From: Tetracentron sinense
Lineage: Eukaryota; Streptophyta; Magnoliopsida; Trochodendrales; Trochodendraceae
Length of the DNA stretch: 64,000 nt
Direction of reading: 5' to 3'
Assembly (NCBI GenBank): GCA_015143295.1
Contig: CM026560.1
Location: 3,908,501-3,972,500, forward strand
Positions within the stretch are counted from its first letter, which is position 1; every line of letters begins with the position of its first letter. Positions 59,901 to 64,000 of this stretch are shown here, one piece after another. The notes beneath the pieces are model-generated. The model did no database searches, had not been told where the DNA came from, and worked only from the letters and a program-made list of their open reading frames with translations. The position numbers and the translations under genes were made by a program.

Positions 59901-60033
59901 GCACAATTCTGATAATACTCAAATTCGTTTACAAGCTCATGATATCTCTAATCTTTTTTTATGCAGATTTATCGATGATAACAAGGGATTTGTGTTGGGA
60001 AATGATGGTGTGTTGCTTCGGTATCTCGGATAA
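8631..60033 (+). CDS. HCF136: Photosystem II stability/assembly factor HCF136 (Ycf48 homologue), 8 exons
   Basis: HCF136 is a thylakoid-lumen protein that binds precursor/unassembled D1 and is needed for early assembly of the photosystem II reaction centre. Joining 8631-8940, 25762-25997, 38624-38754, 39023-39155, 40651-40773, 41571-41645, 49049-49164 and 59967-60033 gives 1191 nt, 396 residues and one stop, close to the Arabidopsis length of about 403. All introns are GT-AG and every phase joins. Residues 1-40 look like a stroma-targeting transit peptide. RR at 45-46 followed by a hydrophobic stretch and PAKSEVA (about 68-74) is a twin-arginine lumen signal. The rest has the BNR/WD-like seven-bladed propeller repeats such as [18 protein letters not shown] and RTTNGGKTW. 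The protein frame is intact, so the gene looks functional despite 51.4 kb of span. Introns 1, 2, 6 and 7 are filled with transposons. I recognise the family from sequence memory. Confidence 0.96.
13775..14032 (-). repeat. 3' LTR of the intron 1 copia element
   Basis: 258 bp, plus-strand ends AGTTGG and CAACA. It matches 24163-24428. It adjoins a CTCTCCCTCAA polypurine tract (complement) at 14033. Confidence 0.9.
15354..17339. mobile_element. Solo-LTR-like insertion inside copia RT, 1,986 bp
   Basis: It begins TGAAAG and ends TAACA (TG...CA). It is bounded by the 5-bp duplication AGTAT at 15349-15353 and 17340-17344, and the copia RT reading resumes on either side. No coding domain, primer-binding site or internal LTR pair was seen, so it is best read as a solo LTR of a long-LTR family. 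Recurrent words such as CCTACTTAATAGGAA lie at about 16020-16170. Confidence 0.85.
17966..21445. mobile_element. Solo-LTR-like insertion, 3,480 bp, probable Ty3/gypsy family
   Basis: It begins TGAGACGCCCCG and ends GGGGCATTACA. The target duplication ACCGA lies at 17961-17965 and 21446-21450, and the copia integrase region resumes on both sides. The ends resemble plant gypsy LTRs that start TGnnACGCCCCG. No coding domains are seen. It carries a 1-kb minisatellite (18799-19815) and shares about 1.2 kb of its 3' half with 51030-53076. Confidence 0.85.
18799..19815. repeat. Two-unit mosaic minisatellite within an LTR
   Basis: Thirteen units share GACTCAGCCACGGT and GGCATATCTATCAGA. Unit A is about 60 bp (...GGTGGGGACCTCTATC...). 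Unit B is about 96 bp (...GGTACGGACGGCATATC... plus a second half with GACTCAGCCTCGGT). The order by eye is A A B A A B A B B B A A B. The first unit is the most diverged. Confidence 0.9.
24163..24428 (-). repeat. 5' LTR of the intron 1 copia element
   Basis: 266 bp, followed on the minus strand directly by the primer-binding site. Compared with 13775-14032 there are about 20 substitutions and a few small gaps by eye. Confidence 0.9.
25762..25997 (+). CDS. HCF136: HCF136 exon 2 (residues 104-182)
   Basis: Starts GTTTTCTTTTGG after TTGGTAG, completing the split Gly codon, and reads [19 protein letters not shown] to [12 protein letters not shown]. It ends in phase 0 before GTAAAC. It contains two propeller blade motifs. 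Confidence 0.96.
26715..26890. repeat. CAC/ACC trinucleotide-rich block
   Basis: Degenerate CACCAC/CATCACC repeats. The stretch is continued by CCTCCACCACCAC after the LTR insertion at 29397, which shows that one older sequence was split. The threonine-rich open frame here is a by-product of the repeat. Confidence 0.8.
27168..27194. repeat. CT dinucleotide microsatellite
   Basis: About thirteen CT units inside the solo LTR. Confidence 0.95.
27779..27925. repeat. 51-bp tandem repeat, three units
   Basis: TGTGAGC starts at 27779, 27830 and 27881. Each is followed by GATACGTAAGTATCCTT, whose core is itself an inverted repeat around GTAAG. Confidence 0.9.
28915..29180. repeat. Cluster of GCGATCGATCGC-type palindromes
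   Basis: About nine copies of TGCGATCGATCGCA or one- to two-base variants are spaced 15-45 bp apart near the 3' end of the solo LTR. They are interrupted by two copies of the phrase CACnTGAACCCrAAGGTTTT. Confidence 0.9.
29480..31000 (-). mobile_element. Ty3/gypsy fragment, RNase H to integrase
   Basis: On the minus strand, RNase H (frames with [19 protein letters not shown] near 30780-30710) is followed by the integrase zinc finger region (30210-30007, CQKSKG) and core (29950-29582, [12 protein letters not shown]). No LTRs or GAG were found. It is truncated at both ends and broken, with several lesions. Confidence 0.8.
31527..31715 (+). repeat. 5' LTR of the intron 2 copia element
   Basis: 189 bp, TGTTGAGATATG to GGTTTCAAGT, followed at once by the primer-binding site. 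Confidence 0.92.
33664..34627. mobile_element. hAT-like non-autonomous DNA transposon, 964 bp
   Basis: The terminal inverted repeats are CATGGTTTAAAATATTGATAC and, from the other end, CATGGTTCAAAATATCGG. The 8-bp duplication GTTATCAA lies at 33656-33663 and 34628-34635. Eight-base duplications and CA-starting termini fit hAT. The ends are rich in GATACGTATC-like words and the middle has no transposase. It sits inside the copia element and is therefore younger than it. Confidence 0.9.
36290..36476 (+). repeat. 3' LTR of the intron 2 copia element
   Basis: 187 bp, matches 31527-31715 with about ten substitutions and one 2-bp gap. Confidence 0.92.
36667..36741. repeat. Short inverted-repeat element
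   Basis: GGTTAATGCTAG at the left and its approximate complement CTAGCATTACC at the right bound about 75 bp. This is a common MITE layout, but no target duplication was resolved. Confidence 0.4.
37015..37738. repeat. Pair of direct repeats of about 185 bp, 540 bp apart
   Basis: Copies at about 37015-37208 and 37561-37738 share GATACTTGCTTA, TTTAGACTC, GGTCTATCCCAT and CTCCTTGACCACTAAA, ending in TTGTACATAGCTTC. Words of the type GGGAAGCGAG recur within and between them. Confidence 0.8.
37958..38320. mobile_element. hAT-like MITE, 363 bp
   Basis: It begins CATGGAAATAAAAATCG and ends ATTTTGAATCCTTG. The perfect 8-bp duplication GTTGAGCT lies at 37950-37957 and 38321-38328. The interior has CGAAACCGATAC and GATACGTATCG-like words. 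A close relative lies at 54323-54713. Confidence 0.9.
38624..38754 (+). CDS. HCF136: HCF136 exon 3
   Basis: Reads [19 protein letters not shown] to ETVSATLN, ending in phase 2 at AG before GTGAGT. Acceptor TTTGCAG. The 268-bp intron 3 follows. Confidence 0.96.
39023..39155 (+). CDS. HCF136: HCF136 exon 4
   Basis: Completes the split Arg codon and reads [19 protein letters not shown] to FYLTWEPGQ, ending in phase 0 before GTGAAA. Acceptor TTTTGCAG. Confidence 0.96.
39156..40650 (+). other. HCF136 intron 4 (1.5 kb)
   Basis: An ordinary AT-rich intron with GT-AG ends and a short TA run near 40535-40555. No transposon coding or repeat was recognised. Confidence 0.8.
40651..40773 (+). CDS. HCF136: HCF136 exon 5
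   Basis: Exactly 41 codons, [19 protein letters not shown] to [11 protein letters not shown]. Phase 0 on both sides. Contains the highly conserved [10 protein letters not shown] core. Acceptor TTCGCAG, donor GTGCGT. Confidence 0.97.
41571..41645 (+). CDS. HCF136: HCF136 exon 6
   Basis: 25 codons, [19 protein letters not shown] to GYRSK, phase 0 on both sides, acceptor TTTTCAG and donor GTAAAA. Its 3' half is duplicated 195 bp downstream. Confidence 0.96.
41593..41977 (+). repeat. 195-bp tandem duplication containing the exon 6 3' half and its donor
   Basis: Unit 1 (about 41593-41787) and unit 2 (about 41788-41977) share the end of exon 6, the donor GTAAAATTTGAACTAAGCTTT and a following stretch with CACACATGGAGA and CATTTGAGAT. 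The second unit reads [10 protein letters not shown] up to its own donor at 41841. It lacks one base of the original within the exon part and has no copy of the exon 6 acceptor. Confidence 0.92.
42870..44690 (+). mobile_element. Ty1/copia 5' fragment (leader and GAG)
   Basis: A GAG start lies near 44055, with [20 protein letters not shown] at about 44155-44215 and remnants of the following GAG helices to about 44640. Upstream, 43000-43440 is a Cys/Pro-coding low-complexity stretch that may belong to the leader or LTR. No other domains remain. Broken, with several lesions. Confidence 0.65.
44690..46340 (-). mobile_element. Ty1/copia 5' fragment (LTR, leader, GAG)
   Basis: On the minus strand an LTR-like segment (about 46338-46121) is followed by a primer-binding-like site TAGTATCAGAGCAGG near 46120-46105, a leader that carries a MITE, and GAG remnants from about 45330 to 44700 ([32 protein letters not shown]). 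It meets the plus-strand GAG fragment head-on near 44690. Broken, with several lesions. Confidence 0.65.
45674..45858. mobile_element. hAT-like MITE, 185 bp
   Basis: It starts CATGGTTTAAAAACTCG and ends TTTTTTGAACCTTG, with the perfect 8-bp duplication AGCCCTAC at 45666-45673 and 45859-45866. The interior is dominated by CCGTTACGTAACGG palindromes. Confidence 0.92.
47417..47465. repeat. Poly(C) and CA/TA microsatellites
   Basis: A run of about eleven C, then CACACACACACA and ATATATATAT. Confidence 0.9.
47930..48260 (-). mobile_element. Degenerate Ty1/copia RNase H scrap
   Basis: ATCTCAATATGCTTGG and TTGTCACAATAGAGC match the RNase H region of the copia elements at 14200-14290 and 55910-55990. 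No extended frame remains. Very broken. Confidence 0.4.
49049..49164 (+). CDS. HCF136: HCF136 exon 7
   Basis: Reads [19 protein letters not shown] to [10 protein letters not shown], ending in phase 2 (AA) before GTGAGT. Acceptor GGTGCAG. Confidence 0.96.
49390..50570. mobile_element. LTR-like noncoding segment (weak)
   Basis: The phrase GAGATTTTTACTTGGAAACC followed by GGGAAAAACC is common in plant retrotransposon LTRs. A GC-richer block (49560-49800) follows. No ends, duplications or domains could be fixed. Confidence 0.3.
50579..50935. mobile_element. hAT-like MITE, 357 bp
   Basis: Termini CATAGTTACCAAGTACGGGT and, from the other end, CATAATTACCAAATACCCGT. The perfect 8-bp duplication GTGACTAC lies at 50571-50578 and 50936-50943. 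The interior is rich in ACACGGCAAAA, TACGGGTA and similar words. No transposase. Confidence 0.92.
51030..53076. mobile_element. Long-LTR segment related to the 17966-21445 LTR
   Basis: It shares long stretches with 20220-21445: the phrase GACCGAGGG/CCCCTCTACTC, the CGCCAACGCGTTCAG region, GATAGTGATGAAACTTCAGG and the closing GGnCATTACA. The right end is at 53076. The left end and target duplication were not found, so it may be truncated. It contains a 183-bp tandem array. No coding domains. Confidence 0.7.
51235..51965. repeat. Tandem array of about 183 bp, four units
   Basis: The phrase GGTTTyCATACmTTTCCAA begins at 51271, 51542, 51722 and 51905. Units also share AACTAGGGTTCC and CATTTGACCTyACTTA. 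The first interval is longer (271 bp) because of extra sequence. Confidence 0.88.
53090..53640 (-). mobile_element. Ty3/gypsy reverse transcriptase fragment
   Basis: Minus-strand frames resemble the RT palm: [45 protein letters not shown] and a YFDDILIY-like block near 53150. It directly abuts the long-LTR segment at 53076. Only RT is present. Broken, with several lesions. Confidence 0.75.
54323..54713. mobile_element. hAT-like MITE copy, about 391 bp
   Basis: Nearly collinear with 37958-38320 (CATGG...AAAAATnGCC start; AGCCC/ACGATATTTATACTGATAC; CTACTTTGTCTTyGA; CCGAAACCGATAC end). The 8-bp duplication is not evident, so one edge may be altered. Confidence 0.75.
54714..55565 (+). mobile_element. 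Ty3/gypsy GAG-protease fragment
   Basis: Remnants read [18 protein letters not shown] (GAG), a zinc knuckle half [11 protein letters not shown] with the C-x4-H-x4-C spacing near 55035, then a protease-like stretch from about 55150 ([15 protein letters not shown]). No LTR is seen. Broken, with several lesions. Family placement is from these short motifs. Confidence 0.55.
55566..58060 (-). mobile_element. Ty1/copia 3' half with one LTR
   Basis: On the minus strand: integrase part (58032 to about 57570, [17 protein letters not shown]), linker (57547-57209), RT (about 57150-56510), RNase H (56507-55824, [17 protein letters not shown]), polypurine tract, and LTR 55739 to about 55566. GAG and the 5' LTR are missing. 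The polypurine tract and LTR edge resemble the intron 1 copia element, so both probably belong to one family. Broken, with many lesions. Confidence 0.85.
58728..58750. repeat. GT microsatellite
   Basis: About ten GT units followed by a G run. Confidence 0.9.
59028..59083 (+). repeat. SINE-like tail
   Basis: GTGTGTGTGT, then TTACTTTACCTCAACC and poly(A). It matches the 3' end of the element at 2372-2487 in the opposite orientation. Confidence 0.45.
59450..59610. repeat. GGAATT/AATTCC-rich foldback segment
   Basis: Repeated AATTCC and GGAATT words (CAATTCCGTGTTGAATTG; GGAATTGGAATTGCAGG) can pair into a hairpin. A MITE-like remnant is likely, but the ends are unclear. Confidence 0.4.
59967..60033 (+). 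CDS. HCF136: HCF136 exon 8 and stop
   Basis: Completes a split Lys codon (AA|A) and reads [21 protein letters not shown] then TAA. The C-terminus matches the family's [11 protein letters not shown] ending. Confidence 0.96.
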
Positions 60034-60606
60034 ATACGTAATTACACGCCCTCATGCATTGAAATTCTCTCACCCTCAATTTGCTACTCACTCATATGTT
60101 TTTCTAAAGGAATCTAAATGAATAGTTGTAAAGTATCTCTTCATTCCAGATCCTACATATAGGAGCCATCTCTTCAAGTGGAACCATCCTGTTGATGGGT
60201 GAATTGGCAAACACAAAAACCAGGTTTCCAAGAGAGACTGTAGCAGATAGTTAAGATCATCCGATATTCCGATCAGTGGCCATGGATTGGACTGGATTGA
60301 AGAGATGGCCCCACTTGTAGGAAGGAAAAAGGGAATGTTTAATGGCTCAGATTATCTGATTAGCATAATTATTGGATTCAGTGGTCAGTCCAAATCCTAT
60401 TTCACTAATTGACGGTCTATAAGTAGGTTAGCCCATCCATTGGAAGGTGAATAATGTATCAGATTGTTAAAACAGTTCAATCTATATTAGATTAGGGCTA
60501 CCGGACAATTCCGGATTGGCACTTAGTTGGACAATCTGAATCAATTCTGTGACCAGCAGCAAGACTAAACAACTTCTTGATGACTGTTCCGCATTTACAT
60601 GTACAG

Positions 60607-60661
60607 GTTTGTCAATGGTGATGGCAATTTTGTCCTATCCAATGATGGTGTGGTGCTCTGA
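60607..60661 (+). pseudogene. Diverged copy of HCF136 exon 8
   Basis: After an acceptor-like ATGTACAG the sequence reads, in the same phase as exon 8, FVNGDGNFVLSNDGVVL then TGA. This matches [17 protein letters not shown] at about 11 of 17 positions. Downstream similarity continues: CTCAATTTGCTACT (60073 on) against TTGAATTTGCTACT (60715 on). So the gene's 3' end was duplicated about 640 bp downstream. The acceptor and phase are intact, so splicing from exon 7 would give a protein of about 392 residues lacking RYLG. Whether it is used is unknown; a relic is the simpler reading. Confidence 0.75.
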
Positions 60662-60761
60662 CAGTGGATGGATTCAGCCATTAGAGACAAGTTGCTTAAT
60701 TAATGGAATTTCTCTTGAATTTGCTACTATATAATCTGTATTTCTTATAGCAATTACCAAA

Positions 60762-61870
60762 TCCAAGTAATTCATTGCTGTTCATCAGAAAATGTAGTTC
60801 TTTGTATGAAGGAAATTGCATTCCAACTGTTCTTCATCCTTGATTCTCAGACGTACATTATAAGCTTTGAACAGGACTAGGCGGACTAATGGGTCCGCCA
60901 GGTAGCCCATTCCCAAATTCAATTGGACCACATGGACTTGAGGAGCAAGATAACACATAAATTAACCATGAATTAACAGAAGTTGCTATTAAAAGAAGGA
61001 ATGGAAAAACAGGATTCGTGTGGCCGGACCCAGGCATTTGGGATAAGACAGTGAGTGTGATAAACCCAAGTTTGAAGATACAGGTTCCGGAAAAATAACA
61101 AAACCTAATTGATGGTACCCTATGGCAAACACCACCTTAAGATAATAACTTTACAGTGTTTGGCAAGTGGTTTTCAACAGCGTCGCCTTTTTAAGGATGA
61201 CCACCCTGTCATGGTCATCCACTTACAGCATTGAGCCACGCGGCCCACGCCCCTGTAGATAGGAGTTGCCGCAAATCTAGCAAGCAGTGCTCACCATTTC
61301 TGTCAGAATGCCCACCACCTATACCATACCCTCACAACCATGACAAAGCCACTGCCACAGTTATTGATTCTTGCAGCAGTGAGAGTTTTCAAGTGGGATA
61401 TGGGCTCCGGTATTTAGGTTGTTTTAGGGTCTGCTCTTTTGCTGATTAGACTTATAAAGCTCGGTAGCAAGTGTGCGTCATTTGACAATATTTATGATCT
61501 TTTTGAGCCCCTGAAGTCGTGAAGGAAATTGCAGGATTTGGAATTCCTACCATCAGAAGTCCTGCTATTTTTTGTAAGACATGAAATCTCTCGTTTTCTT
61601 GCCTTTGAAGCTGCACAGGAAATGAAATCCCAAAATAAACAAAATGACAATTCTCAAGAATTACAATCTCACATCCAATTCCCGCATGAGTCAGATCAGA
61701 TTTCGGATGAATTCATATTGATTGACTACCTCCATTGTGTTATTGCCAGCAAATACCATTCTTTTTTATTTTGGATCTTTCAATTCATTCCTACAGGAGA
61801 TCTGGACCAATTTTTTTTTTCTGATTCTTCATCACTAAAAAGATTCATTCTCGCAAAAAGAAAGGAGCTT
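60762..61870. other. Intergenic 3' flank, nothing recognised
   Basis: Short open frames only, no domain. No canonical AATAAA was noted close to the HCF136 stop. Confidence 0.5.
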
Positions 61871-61879
61871 TAATGATGC

Positions 61880-62010
61880 TTTACTTGGTGAAGATGTTTT
61901 ACGCGTTTGTGGTATAAAGTTGGTATCGGTTCTCATAGACCTATCTGGTATGATCCATGGGGTGGCAAAACATTCCCATTTTCAGGTAGCCATTTCTATC
62001 CCAGATCTCA
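61880..62010 (+). mobile_element. Possible LINE scrap
   Basis: WYKVGIGSHRPIWYDPWGG resembles the segment G-x-G-x-S-x-x-F-W-x-D-x-W found between RT and the zinc-binding domain of plant LINEs. It is too short to be certain. Confidence 0.35.
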
Positions 62011-62254
62011 CCATGACTACATCACACAGCATTTCACCTCGGGTGTGGAATTTTTATCATTGAAATTCTCAGCGGTTATAAACCTGGTTGCATTCCACAG
62101 GTCAACAAGTGTCCCTTTTAACAGCCCATAACTGTGGTTAAGATCTACTAACCCTTAATGTTTTTTTTTTTTTGGTCACTTACTAACCCTTAATGTTCAA
62201 CCATCTAACCTTAGATTTTAGAAGAAAAACAATTAATTCTAAAGGTCAAAGTTG

Positions 62255-62355
62255 TTTTTTTTTTTTTGGTAAACTCAATCATACCACAAGGCAATGACTG
62301 AAGGCAAAGACAATGGAATACTCACACCAACCAAGCAAACACACACACACACACC
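62255..62355 (-). mobile_element. SINE-like retroposon copy
   Basis: Poly(T) at 62255-62267 followed by GGTAAACTCAATC and ACAAGGCAATGACTG, then a CA-rich tract. It parallels the layout at 2372-2487. Its target duplication was not resolved. A second bare poly(T)-GGT tail lies at 62161. Confidence 0.45.
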
Positions 62356-62359
62356 ACAC

Positions 62360-63300
62360 ACATGCAGCATATGTTGATAACCAGAGTAAAAGAATGCTTT
62401 TGTCCGGTTACAATCATAGAGAATTTCAAATCCCAAATAAACTCCCACATCCGAACTCTTTTATTAAAATCCCAAATATACTGTACTCCCAACCTTTTAT
62501 TGAAAAATATACTATACTCCCACATCCTAACCTTTTAATTCAAATATAATTAAGGGTCAAGATTTAAGCTAATGTAACTTTAGAAAATGACAAAATGAGA
62601 CGAATCTAATTTGACCCTTAATTATTAGAATTAAAGGGTTAGGCTTTGGTTGTGCCCATAGACTGATTCACTGTAGGAGTGCCTGATGTTGAATAACCAA
62701 TTGCCTCAAGATATGAATAACCAAATAGGTTCTTTCCACTGCTAGTTCAAACTCGATCTTCCCCCTGGATCCCTTGCTGCACAGCATGAAAGTCAAATCA
62801 AACACACATCGACCATCCATTTCTAAGGAGTTCAAAAACAAAAATCTTGAAATGGCTTCAGTAATAGCAAGCCTATATTGATTTTGGTTTATACGCCCAA
62901 AACACCAATCTCAGTAACCATATTGAGATTTTAAATTGATTATCAATCCACACTATCAGAATCTTGATTCTCAATCCAATCTAGACCACTCTTCCTGCTC
63001 ATAACCCCACAAATTTAAACCTAAATGGTCGAGGCAATACTGTCACAAACATCCAAGGGGGCATCTAGAAATCTTAGCTCTCTTTCAGCCGAGTATATTT
63101 TTGAATCTAGACGAGTTAGTAACGTACTCTATTTCAATTTTAAAAAAATGTCTTATTTGGGGCATTTTTAAAATTTTATAAAACTGAGTCTATACTACTA
63201 TAGAAAAGTTGGTATCCACAATACCTTCAAAATCTTCTGTTCACAATACCTTCAAAATCTCCCATTTAACAAAAATAAATAAAATTGTCTCAGACACACT
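62360..63300. other. Intergenic between convergent genes
   Basis: AT-rich. Repeated phrases such as CACAATACCTTCAAAATCT (63220-63260) occur. No gene recognised. The eL42 3' untranslated region probably ends somewhere right of here. Confidence 0.4.
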
Positions 63301-63659
63301 GTTTTCAACAAATACATTATCTTTCCCCTTCACTACAAACATAGGCTTCTGATTTAAAAAGCACCATATTGTTTACTTTTTCAACCAAAAAAAAAATTCT
63401 ATGTTTGATATAAACCTTCTGCTAAAGGTCTATTTTTTTTTTTTTATCAAATGTCTTTCAAATTAACTGCAATAATGTCTATTTTGTAGATTTACCAAAC
63501 GCTACCCTAAATGTCCTGAAAGCAAAACCCACAAAATTTTATGCACTAAACAGATTCTAAACAATTTGCCAACTCAGAGAAAAAGTATCAAGAAGAGTTG
63601 AGCAACATAACACAGAACTAAGAATGAGAGATTCCGCAACAGGTTCAAAGAAACCACAT

Positions 63660-63883
63660 CTAAAAGAGAGAAGTCCCCTTGCCCTTCTTGTCCCCACCAA
63701 TCTCAAAATGCTTGCACCTCTGCAAAACCAGTTACAGACCAAGTATTGGTAAATAGGTAAAATGCCAAAAAGTTAGGAAGCCAAATAAGTGATATCAGAA
63801 ACACTGACCTTGATTGGGTGCTGGGATACATGTTTGCAGCCTTGGCATTGCAGCCTCAGAACAATTTTCTTGGTAGTTTTTGC
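63660..63883 (-). CDS. 60S ribosomal protein eL42 (L36a/L44), last two exons
   Basis: On the minus strand, exon 63883-63809 is 25 codons, [19 protein letters not shown] to SQHPIK, bounded by the acceptor CTAACCAG and donor GTCAGT. After an 89-bp intron (63808-63720, acceptor TTTTGCAG), exon 63719-63660 is [19 protein letters not shown] and TAG. Both exons join in phase 0 and match the C-terminal 44 of about 105 residues of eL42, a small zinc-binding protein at the ribosomal E site. The CQGC pair is the second half of its zinc site. Upstream exons lie beyond the right edge. The gene is convergent with HCF136. Sequence is intact as far as seen. Confidence 0.95.
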
Positions 63884-64000
63884 CTGGTTAGGAAAAATGG
63901 GGGAAAATTCTGCTTGAAATCTTTCTGAAGAACATAACATCAATGGTACTAATTTACATCTTATAGTTAGGAAACACCATGCTAACATATAACATTGAAG

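Larger units (their letters stand above)
49165..59966 (+). other. HCF136 intron 7 (10.8 kb)
   Basis: Donor GTGAGT, acceptor TTTTATGCAG. It contains LTR-like sequence, two hAT-like MITEs, gypsy RT and GAG fragments, a long-LTR segment and a copia 3' half. Segments 58060-59000 and 59160-59480 show nothing beyond GT microsatellites and short repeated phrases such as CAACCTTGATGCTCC. Confidence 0.85.

Noticed and set aside
62640-62850. Minus-strand peptide-like stretch (GKNLFGYSYLEAIGYSTSG)
   Set aside because: Interrupted by a stop, short, and without supporting splice sites or recognised homology.

Overview
The window is plant nuclear DNA. It holds a chloroplast-targeted host gene with eight canonically spliced exons, a cytosolic-type tRNA gene, the end of a ribosomal-protein gene, and many LTR retrotransposons, hAT-type MITEs and short retroposons. 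The very long transposon-filled introns suggest a repeat-rich flowering plant, perhaps woody. The species cannot be named from this sequence.

Layout. At 1-1300 the left edge cuts a Ty1/copia fossil. From 1300 to 8376 lies intergenic DNA with small repeats, a LINE scrap, a SINE-like insertion and a broken Myb/SANT-like gene on the minus strand (6513-7309). A tRNA-Ala(AGC) gene (8400-8472, minus) lies head-to-head with HCF136 (8631-60033, plus). HCF136 encodes the photosystem II assembly factor HCF136/Ycf48. Its eight exons give 396 codons but span 51.4 kb. At 63660-63883 (minus) are the last two coding exons of ribosomal protein eL42 (L36a/L44), whose 5' part lies beyond the right edge.

HCF136 introns. 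Intron 1 (16.8 kb) holds an old Ty3/gypsy element split by a Ty1/copia element, which is itself split by two solo-LTR-like insertions. Three of these insertions have matching 5-bp target-site duplications. Intron 2 (12.6 kb) holds a solo LTR with GATCGATC palindromes, a gypsy fragment, and a copia element with both LTRs that carries a hAT-like insertion. Intron 6 (7.4 kb) and intron 7 (10.8 kb) hold further copia and gypsy fragments and MITEs. Introns 3, 4 and 5 are ordinary in size.

Most notable points. (1) A diverged copy of the last HCF136 exon lies 0.6 kb downstream with an intact acceptor and an in-phase reading frame. (2) The 3' half of exon 6 and its donor are tandemly duplicated in intron 6. 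(3) A family of hAT-like MITEs has CATGG termini, several with perfect 8-bp duplications. (4) A 1-kb two-unit mosaic minisatellite lies inside a 3.5-kb LTR. (5) HCF136 and the tRNA gene share a 158-bp divergent upstream region. No protein-coding system of unknown type was found; the novelty is in gene architecture and repeats.
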